DNA of 64,000 nucleotides, from positions 682,001-746,000 of the forward strand of contig NZ_PYWL01000002.1 in assembly GCF_003049525.1 (NCBI RefSeq), read 5' to 3'. The position numbers were made by a program, and so were the translations under genes. Below the pieces are notes generated by a model. That model searched no databases. It saw nothing but the letters and a program-made list of their open reading frames with translations, and was not told the origin of the DNA. This DNA comes from Lysinibacillus fusiformis. Its GTDB lineage: Bacteria; Bacillota; Bacilli; Bacillales_A; Planococcaceae. Of this stretch, positions 8,530 through 15,406 are shown in pieces; the stretch's first letter is position 1; every line of letters begins with the position of its first letter.

Positions 8530-8631
8530 TCAACTAACGGGTGCTTAGTTCAATAACGATCTTCAACAATCGGGCGCGTTTCTGTAACAAGAATTAGCGC
8601 TCGTTTTAATTAAAGGGCCAGATTGTGGAGG
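8530..8631. repeat. dispersed intergenic repeat, copy B
   Basis: TTCAACTAACGGGTGC..., CTTCAACAATCGGGCGCG, a TTAGCGCTCG segment and AAAGGGCCAGATTGTGGAGG appear in the order seen in other copies. Confidence 0.7.
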
Positions 8632-8830
8632 AGGTAATCTCGCATTAATAGTGGTGAACCGTACCATAAGTAAGTGCGTTTTTTGAAAAATAGAGACAGC
8701 ACACTTGGTGGAGCAGTATTTTACTGCTGCGGTAAAATAAATATAAAGGGGCGTAGAAGTTTTTTTGAAACCATAATAAATTACATCCAACACTTTAATG
8801 TACTGTTCTTGACATATCTTGAAACGAAAA

Positions 8831-8849
8831 TCAAAATGATTATCATAAC
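8831..8849. promoter_or_regulatory. Fur box upstream of the AraC-lipoprotein gene
   Basis: TCAAAATGATTATCATAAC matches the core of the Fur consensus palindrome (ATGATTATCAT). It lies 75-95 bases before the regulator gene and directly before its leader peptide, consistent with repression by Fur when iron is sufficient. Confidence 0.75.
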
Positions 8850-8885
8850 TGATTAAATTGTAATAGCATAGGAAGGAGCAATCTA

Positions 8886-8927
8886 ATGGACTGGGTAGAT
8901 AGTATTCGTTACATGGTTTTATTATGA
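8886..8927 (+). CDS. 13-residue leader peptide overlapping the AraC start
   Basis: GGAAGGAGC precedes an ATG that opens MDWVDSIRYMVLL and stops at a TGA sharing bases with the next ATG (ATGA). The ribosome site belongs to this short frame, because the regulator gene at 8924 has none of its own. Either the leader provides translational coupling or it is the original N-terminus of the regulator displaced by a one-base shift; MDWVDSI is a common AraC-protein beginning. Confidence 0.45.
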   Translation: MDWVDSIRYMVLL

Positions 8928-10879
8928 ATATAGGTGAACAAATTCAATTGTGGAATCAAGTTGTCATTCGTGTACTGGACGTTCGAATTAAACGAATAGG
9001 GCGAGGCGATGTGATTTATGATTATGTAACACCAGCAAGCATGTTTATGTTTGTTGCAAATGGACATGCTGAACTGTGGGTAAATGATGAAGTGTGGCTA
9101 TCCGAAAGGTTTCATTTACTACATATTGGTAAGGGGCAGCGGCTAACGGTTCAAACTACTGATTTTCTTGATCTCTATATGATTTTATATAATGCTTCTT
9201 TACCTGCTTCCGCATTGCGAGAGTTTCATATGATGATGCAAACAGACAATCCATTTATGAAAAGCTGGGCAGTGTCCCCCTCCGAACCACTTTTTATGTT
9301 GGAGATGCTAGAATCTATGTTTGCAGACTGGCAACAAATTAACAATAAACAGGTAGACAAAGAGAATAATCTAAAGAATGACCACGAATTGATGAGACTG
9401 AAGGCCAAAGGGGATTTCATCCGTTTCGTACATGCAGCGTTACAGGAGCGGATGGAGCATGTACATGCCCCATCGCTAACCGAACAAGTTGTCCGCTATA
9501 TCGCAAAAAATTATTGTGGCATGATTTCCATGGAGCAGCTGGCCCAGCAAATGAATTACACTCCGCAATACATTTCGAGGAAATTCAAAGAACAGATGGG
9601 ATGCAGTCCACTTGATTATACGATACGCTTACGTATAGACTTAGCGCGAAGGTTACTGTGTGATACCGAAGCGACACTACAGGAAGTTGCTGCTTATGTT
9701 GGTTATCCTGACACTATCTATTTTAACCGTATGTTTAAGAAGCAAACAGGTATAACACCAGGGGAATACCGCAAGCAATATCAGGATATAGGTTCAAAAG
9801 ATACAATGAATTGGACAAAATTGTCCATTGTTGCTCCACATCCAGCAATGTATCATTTAATTGATAGTGATATTCATTATCAATTAATGCTGGATGGAGG
9901 AAATGATATGGCAATTAGAAAGAAAAATCTGTTAGCAATGGCACTATTGTGTCTAACTATGGTCACATCGGGATGTGGGACATCATCAGAAGGGGCAAAC
10001 GAAAATAGTGACTCAACTGAATCGAATCAAAGTAAGTCTGAAGCACCTGCCAGCATCCAAATGCGAACAATGACAACGGCACTCGGAGATGTGAAAGTGC
10101 CTGCCCAACCACAACGTGTAGCGGCACCTGCCTATTTAGGAACCGTGTTGGCACTTGACGTCCAACCAGTTGCCTCTGTTTCCTTTTTAATGGATAGTCC
10201 ATACATAGAAGGGATGCTTGACGGTGTGACAGATGTGGGAGATTCGCTAGAAGCACTGGTTCAATTGAAACCAGATTTAATCATTACCCAACTGAACCAA
10301 GAAGAAGCAGTAGAAAAATATTCGCTGATTGCGCCAACTGTTGCTATGCCTTACAATAGCTTTGAAACGATTCAGGAGGAAATACGTTATTTCGGTGATT
10401 TATTAGATAAAAAGGATGTCGCTGAAAAATGGATTACCAATTTTGAACGTCACACAAATAAATTACGTGAAGAAGTTCAACATGTACTTAATGAGGGAGA
10501 AACAGTGTCTGTCATGCAGGAATACGATGGAAAAGTATTCTTATTTGGACCGAAATCTGGGCGTGGCGGTCGAATTATGTATGAAATATTAGGTGCAACT
10601 CCACCTTCAACTGTGCCAGAACACATGCTAGCAGAATCATTTTATGAGTTTTCGTTAGAAATGCTTCCTGAGTATACAGGTGATTATTTGGTTTTAACAA
10701 CTAAATCGACGTTAGAGGAACTGCAGGCTGATCCGATTTGGGGTAACTTACCTGCAATTCGAGATGGAAAAGTATACTTGTGGAACGAAAGTCAGTCATG
10801 GTTTCGAGACCCGATTGCTGTAGAAGGGCAAATAGACAACTTAGCTAAATGGATTATTGAAGCTACCAAAACAAAATAA
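8924..10879 (+). CDS. AraC-family regulator fused in frame to an iron-siderophore-binding lipoprotein
   Basis: 651 residues without a stop. Residues 1-180 resemble the ligand-sensing half of Btr-like regulators. Residues 187-286 hold two AraC HTHs (MEQLAQQMNYTPQYISRKFKEQ and LQEVAAYVGYPDTIYFNRMFKKQ). From Met329 the frame continues as a typical lipoprotein: signal segment, lipobox ending VTSGC with Cys351, Ser/Glu-rich linker, then a siderophore-type periplasmic-binding domain (about 375-651). GGAGG at 9896-9900 lies 7 bases before the Met329 ATG (9908), so a separate 323-residue lipoprotein is probably translated from inside the frame. Fur box upstream; no permease or ATPase genes nearby, so import would need a transporter encoded elsewhere. 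Confidence 0.85.
   Translation: MNIGEQIQLWNQVVIRVLDVRIKRIGRGDVIYDYVTPASMFMFVANGHAELWVNDEVWLSERFHLLHIGKGQRLTVQTTDFLDLYMILYNASLPASALREFHMMMQTDNPFMKSWAVSPSEPLFMLEMLESMFADWQQINNKQVDKENNLKNDHELMRLKAKGDFIRFVHAALQERMEHVHAPSLTEQVVRYIAKNYCGMISMEQLAQQMNYTPQYISRKFKEQMGCSPLDYTIRLRIDLARRLLCDTEATLQEVAAYVGYPDTIYFNRMFKKQTGITPGEYRKQYQDIGSKDTMNWTKLSIVAPHPAMYHLIDSDIHYQLMLDGGNDMAIRKKNLLAMALLCLTMVTSGCGTSSEGANENSDSTESNQSKSEAPASIQMRTMTTALGDVKVPAQPQRVAAPAYLGTVLALDVQPVASVSFLMDSPYIEGMLDGVTDVGDSLEALVQLKPDLIITQLNQEEAVEKYSLIAPTVAMPYNSFETIQEEIRYFGDLLDKKDVAEKWITNFERHTNKLREEVQHVLNEGETVSVMQEYDGKVFLFGPKSGRGGRIMYEILGATPPSTVPEHMLAESFYEFSLEMLPEYTGDYLVLTTKSTLEELQADPIWGNLPAIRDGKVYLWNESQSWFRDPIAVEGQIDNLAKWIIEATKTK
9896..9910 (+). 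promoter_or_regulatory. internal ribosome binding site and ATG for the lipoprotein part
   Basis: GGAGG at 9896-9900, a 7-base gap and ATG at 9908-9910, in frame with the upstream AraC reading frame and exactly at the start of a lipoprotein signal peptide (MAIRKKNLLAMALL...). Confidence 0.7.
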
Positions 10880-10926
10880 AAGTGTAGCTAAAGAACGTCT
10901 GTGATATATAAATATCAAACATTTAG

Positions 10927-10963
10927 AAAAGAGACATTTTCGATTTTGGAAATGTCTCTTTTA
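10927..10963. terminator. terminator after the AraC-lipoprotein gene
   Basis: GAGACATTT (10931-10939) and AAATGTCTC (10950-10958) with flanking A and T runs. Confidence 0.8.
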
Positions 10964-11248
10964 TCATGTCTTTTCAAAATATAATGTAGATACCCCTATA
11001 GTCCAAATGACAAATCATATCTATTTAATAAGTGAAGGATTGTATAAGAGTTCAATGAAACAGTATTTAGAATCAACACCTTTAAAACGATTTATCCAAT
11101 GTTTTAAACGTGAATGTAGTCCGTTCACAATAAAAATTGGTTTAAAAAAGCAAAAAAAATTTATTAAACGAGAAAATTGTTAGTATTTATACTACCTAAA
11201 ATTGATATAGAAATACATGAGAAAACGCTATTAATAATCAAAAATAGT

Positions 11249-11280
11249 TATTCAACAATCGGGCGCGTTTGTTGAACAAC
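11249..11280. repeat. dispersed intergenic repeat, short copy C
   Basis: TATTCAACAATCGGGCGCG followed by TTTGTTGAACA: a minimal copy of the family, itself nearly palindromic (TTCAAC...GTTGAA). The surrounding gap 10964-11350 shows only short unsupported frames. Confidence 0.65.
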
Positions 11281-11355
11281 ATAGCTGAAAAATGATTATT
11301 CCAAATTTACACCGAGTACTATTACCAGGCGTAGAAATTGTATTTACATCAGACT

Positions 11356-11408
11356 TTGACAAATTTGCAATATATGCTTTATCATATCGCCCTAATATGG
11401 TGCGATAT
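11356..11408 (+). promoter_or_regulatory. promoter and possible operator of the sensor kinase operon
   Basis: TTGACA (11356-11361), an 18-base spacer and TATCAT (11380-11385) make a good SigA promoter. An inverted repeat ATATCGC (11384-11390)/GCGATAT (11402-11408) overlaps the -10 and expected transcription start, so it may be an operator. Confidence 0.6.
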
Positions 11409-11492
11409 TTGTCTTTCTAATGTCTATAACATCTCAAATTTGATAGAATTACGAGAGTTTTGTACTGTATGATGGTGAAGAGGTGAGTACAC

Positions 11493-14408
11493 ATGTGGAA
11501 GAAGCTAACGAGTTGGATCTGTATAGTACTATCAATTTCGATTTTATTCTATATGTTATTTAATGATCAAGATACAAGAAAAACAAAGCTTAAAGCTGAG
11601 AACGGTGTACTAGATTTAACATCGATTACATTAGATGAGCAAATTGTGGCACTTTCTGGGGAGTGGAAATTTATCCCTGGTGAATTCAGTCCAGCCGAAG
11701 CTTATCAAGAAGATTCAGCGATACAATTTGTACCAGGACCTTGGAAAGAGGAAGTACAATTTGGAACATATCAGCTTAAGATTGAATTGCCTGCCCATTT
11801 TGAAGAGATTGGACTAAGGGTTAGAAATATTTGGTCTGCTCATCGTTTGTACGTTAATGGTGAGGAGCTAGCTGCTAATGGTACATTAGGAACAAAGAAA
11901 GAACAGGTAAAACCGAGTAATCCTACTTATGAAATATATTTTACACCTGAAACAAAAACGTTAATTCTAACGATTCAAGTATCAGATTTTTATAATGCTA
12001 GACAGGGTATTATTTTTCCGATTGATATGGGAATAGCAGAATCTATGAAAAGTGACGTTATAAAAGATATAAATTTAGAATGGTCTGTCATTATTATCCT
12101 ACTTATTTTTTCTAATTTTCATTTTAGTTTATTTTTACTTAGAACAAAAGATAAGGCATTTTTTTTTAGTGCGCTTTACTTTTTATCATTAGTATTTCTT
12201 GTGCTGACTCGTGGTGAGCGCATATTATTGCGCCATTTTCCTCATTTATCATTTGAATTTTATTTTAGATTACAAGATTTTATAACATTTTTTAATGGCC
12301 TTATGCTTATTTATTTTGTGTATTATACAGTAGATGCCGTGCTTAAGCATCGGACTGTTTTTATGTTGTCTTTACCACTGATTGTCTACAGTGTAGCTAT
12401 TTTATTATTTCCAGCAAGAGCATTATCTAGTTTACAATATTATTTCTTCAGCTATATGAATTTCCTTGCATTTATTTTAATCGTTCGCTTTTTCTTTCTC
12501 TATATTTCGAAAAAAACAAGGGCACCGAAAAATGAGTTGGCTACGTTAATTCTAATTTTATCTTCAATCTTTATGTTTAGTCTCAGTGGTACTTTTGATC
12601 AACTATTTTTTTCTGGACGTAATGTTTTTAATCGCATGGGTATTGTTCTATTTATTATAGGTATGAATGTGTTCCTTGCTATGCGTTTAATGAATAGAAC
12701 GACGGAGGCAGAAATGTTTAGCGAACGACTTGAAAAGGCGATAATTGGAAAGGACTCTTTCTTAGAAGTGACGACAAATGAGCTTGAGCAGCCACTATAT
12801 CATGCACTAAATGTAACGAGAACATTAGCAAAGAACCAGTCATCAGCAGAAAAGCAATTACTTGAACAGCAGCTGGAACGCTTACTTTATTTAGTAAGTG
12901 ATTTAAAGGACTTTACCAGAATACGCTTTGAAGAATTTCAAATTGCTGTAGCATCTGTAAATTTGCAAATGATTCTTCAGCATGTAATTACAATGCATTC
13001 TTTAATAATTGAAAAGAAAAACATTAAGCTTTTCATGCAAATTGATCGAGCAATAGAGGTAAAAGCAAATGAGCAAAAATTATCCCAAATTATGTACCGA
13101 GTTTTTGAGACAGTGATTGATCGAGCAATAGATGGAAAAGTGATTATTTCTGTAATCCACCTTGAAAAAGATGTTCGCATTACTATAGAAGGGCACGGGA
13201 CAGAAGTGACAACTTTAATAGCAGCTGATGAAACAGGACAATCCATAGGGCAAACCATTATTGAACAAATGGGGGGTACTTATGAAGTGGGAATTTTTAA
13301 TAGTGGTATTCGTTACACGATAACAATCCCATTTTCAAAATATGAAGAGCAACATGAGATGCAGATTGCCGCAACTCTTCATATGAGCAGTCCTATAGAT
13401 GATAAGCATTTACCGAAATTGCTCATTGTAGAGGATGATTTGATTCATGCTGAGGTGCTACAAACTTTGCTAAGTAGTCATTATTCGATTCAACTGGCAC
13501 ATAATGCAAAAAAAACTCTGGCAAAATTAGAAGATTATAAGCCTGATTTCTTATTAATGGATGAAGTAATGCCACACACAGATGGGCTAGCATTAACAAG
13601 AATTATTAGAGAGAAATATAGCTATTTTGAATTGCCGATTATTATGCTTGTCGCAGATGAATATCCTACAAATATTACACATGTTTTAGACGCAGGAGCA
13701 AATGATTATGTTCGAAAACCAGCAACTAGGGAAACGATTTTAGCGCGACTATCTGCTATTGCCTTAACAAAGGAGGCAATGAACAAAGCAGTGGCGAACG
13801 AAATGGCCTTTTTACAAGCTCAAATAAAACCACATTTTTTATATAACGCACTTAGCAGTATTATTTCTTTTTGTTATACAGATGGTGAAAAGGCAGGTCA
13901 CCTCTTGACGATGCTTTCTACTTATCTACGTTCTATTTTTGGTTCGAGTAAGGAAAATGTACAGGCTACTTTAGAAAAAGAATTAGAAATTATTAAGGCA
14001 TATGTTGAGATAGAACAAGCACGATTTGGCGAAAGACTAACTGTCCAAATTGATATCGATGAAGAATTAGATATGTCTAAAGTAGAATTGCCAAGCTTAC
14101 TGATTCAGCCATTAGTCGAAAATGCAATACGTCATGGCATTTTTGAAAAGCAGGGCGAGGGGCGTGTGGGAATTGTCATTCAAAAGTTACCCCAAATGCT
14201 GCAGATTAAAGTAATCGATAATGGAGTTGGCATGACGAAAGTGCAGATCGAGATGCTAATGGAAGGGAAAATTGTAAGCAGTAGCGGGATTGGCTTTAGT
14301 AATGTTCTTCGCCGTGTTCGGGAGATACAGCAAGCAACCTTAACAATGACTTCAGAAGTGAATGAAGGAACAACTATACTATTAAATTTACCGAATAAGG
14401 GAGAGTAG
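11493..14408 (+). CDS. hybrid sensor kinase: 7TMR-DISM sensor, degenerate kinase core, receiver, LytS-type kinase
   Basis: 971 residues. After an N-terminal anchor comes an extracellular DISM-type beta domain (about 35-190), then seven membrane helices (about 200-405). A first kinase core (about 420-640) is degenerate: where HisKA kinases read HELRTPL it reads NELEQPL, with Asn429 in place of the phosphoacceptor His, and its ATPase boxes are poor. A receiver domain follows (about 643-770) with Asp690 in the LLMDEVMP context. The C-terminus is a LytS-like kinase with QIKPHFLYNAL (His781) and a good HATPase (LIQPLVENAIRHG, DNGVGM). GAAGAGGTG precedes the ATG. The response regulator starts 2 bases after the stop. 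The stimulus is unknown; an S-layer-type gene downstream suggests an envelope role. Confidence 0.88.
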   Translation: MWKKLTSWICIVLSISILFYMLFNDQDTRKTKLKAENGVLDLTSITLDEQIVALSGEWKFIPGEFSPAEAYQEDSAIQFVPGPWKEEVQFGTYQLKIELPAHFEEIGLRVRNIWSAHRLYVNGEELAANGTLGTKKEQVKPSNPTYEIYFTPETKTLILTIQVSDFYNARQGIIFPIDMGIAESMKSDVIKDINLEWSVIIILLIFSNFHFSLFLLRTKDKAFFFSALYFLSLVFLVLTRGERILLRHFPHLSFEFYFRLQDFITFFNGLMLIYFVYYTVDAVLKHRTVFMLSLPLIVYSVAILLFPARALSSLQYYFFSYMNFLAFILIVRFFFLYISKKTRAPKNELATLILILSSIFMFSLSGTFDQLFFSGRNVFNRMGIVLFIIGMNVFLAMRLMNRTTEAEMFSERLEKAIIGKDSFLEVTTNELEQPLYHALNVTRTLAKNQSSAEKQLLEQQLERLLYLVSDLKDFTRIRFEEFQIAVASVNLQMILQHVITMHSLIIEKKNIKLFMQIDRAIEVKANEQKLSQIMYRVFETVIDRAIDGKVIISVIHLEKDVRITIEGHGTEVTTLIAADETGQSIGQTIIEQMGGTYEVGIFNSGIRYTITIPFSKYEEQHEMQIAATLHMSSPIDDKHLPKLLIVEDDLIHAEVLQTLLSSHYSIQLAHNAKKTLAKLEDYKPDFLLMDEVMPHTDGLALTRIIREKYSYFELPIIMLVADEYPTNITHVLDAGANDYVRKPATRETILARLSAIALTKEAMNKAVANEMAFLQAQIKPHFLYNALSSIISFCYTDGEKAGHLLTMLSTYLRSIFGSSKENVQATLEKELEIIKAYVEIEQARFGERLTVQIDIDEELDMSKVELPSLLIQPLVENAIRHGIFEKQGEGRVGIVIQKLPQMLQIKVIDNGVGMTKVQIEMLMEGKIVSSSGIGFSNVLRRVREIQQATLTMTSEVNEGTTILLNLPNKGE

Positions 14409-14410
14409 CT

Positions 14411-15172
14411 ATGTGGAAAATTGTGATGGTTGAGGACGAACAACCAATTTTAGACTTGCATAAGCGGATTTTAGAAAAAGACAATCTTTTTCATGTGATT
14501 GCTAGTTTTACATCGCCAGTTGAGGCGGCATTAGAGCTAACAAAAATTCAAGCAGATGCATTTTTACTAGATATTGAAATGCCAAAAATGACTGGATTAG
14601 ATCTTGCAAAAAAACTGGTTGAAGAGGGAATTGATGTGCCAATAATTTTTTCCACAGCATATTCCCAATATGCTGCAGAGGCTTTTAGAGTTCAAGCGTT
14701 AGACTATGTGTTAAAACCGATGTCGCCAAATATGGTACATGGATTAGATGAACGTCTTTCTAAATACTATGGGATAAAAAAACAACGAAATCTCTCAAGA
14801 CTAGAGGTACGACTGTATGGAGACTCAGAGGTTCGGATCAATGGTCAATCTCTAAAATGGCCAACAAAAGTAACAGAGGAACTGTTTTATTATTTGTTAG
14901 TCCATGAAGGAAAAATCGTTTCAAAATATCAAATAATAGATGATATTTGGACAAATCATGTAGAAAAGAGAGCTCTCGCGAATTTATATAATACCATCTA
15001 CCGAATGCGCCAGCTATTTACGGAGCATAATTTATCAATCCAAATTGAACGCATAAATAATGGCTATGAGCTGAAAGCCAATGATGCAATTTTACGACTG
15101 CCAGCTACCAATGAAAAAGTGGTTCTTTTAGAAACAAAGGGCTATTTATGGGCTTATTCAAAAAACAACTGA
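14411..15172 (+). CDS. response regulator with receiver and SARP/OmpR-type winged helix
   Basis: 253 residues. The receiver domain (1-120) has the acidic pair in VEDE (9-10), the phosphoacceptor Asp54 (FLLDIEMP), Ser81/Thr82 and Lys102 (LKP). The output domain (about 128-215) has the winged-helix pattern of Trans_reg_C/BTAD regulators (WPTKVTEELFYYLLVHEGKIVSKYQIIDDIW, then NLYNTIYRMR). The tail (about 215-253) is short, without a full BTAD repeat. Translational coupling to the kinase (2-base gap) shows they are partners. It is followed by a terminator. Confidence 0.88.
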   Translation: MWKIVMVEDEQPILDLHKRILEKDNLFHVIASFTSPVEAALELTKIQADAFLLDIEMPKMTGLDLAKKLVEEGIDVPIIFSTAYSQYAAEAFRVQALDYVLKPMSPNMVHGLDERLSKYYGIKKQRNLSRLEVRLYGDSEVRINGQSLKWPTKVTEELFYYLLVHEGKIVSKYQIIDDIWTNHVEKRALANLYNTIYRMRQLFTEHNLSIQIERINNGYELKANDAILRLPATNEKVVLLETKGYLWAYSKNN

Positions 15173-15187
15173 CTATTAAAGATTATT

Positions 15188-15226
15188 AAAACTCTTCTAT
15201 CTAAATAAGAAGAGTTTTTATTTTTA
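15188..15226 (+). terminator. terminator of the kinase-regulator operon
   Basis: AAACTCTTC (15189-15197) and GAAGAGTTT (15209-15217), a perfect 9-bp stem, then TTATTTTTATTT. Confidence 0.85.
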
Positions 15227-15406
15227 TTTGAGAGTTATTTGAGAGTGTGTTTTTTTATAATAACTATGTAATGAATCTGCGTTTAGTAGTTGGACTAGAA
15301 GAGTTTAAAAAGTATGTAAATACTTTTGGTTAGCTCATTATATAAAATGCAAAACCGGACATTATCCTATTAATTTTTATTCTATATTCGAAAAGGAGAG
15401 AAAGAA

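Larger units (their letters stand above)
8378..8885. other. gene-poor gap between rsiV and the iron regulator
   Basis: Contains repeat copy B (8530-8631) and, beyond it, AT-rich DNA with no frame having both a start and a ribosome site that I would support. A short plus-strand frame at 8674-8856 lacks a ribosome site and was not accepted. Confidence 0.5.

Noticed and set aside
8674..8856. 60-codon frame upstream of the Fur box
   Set aside because: No ribosome site and no recognisable sequence; it runs into the regulatory region.
11040..11185. Short plus-strand frame in the gap before the sensor kinase
   Set aside because: About 45 codons with no ribosome site and stops just upstream; no family recognised.
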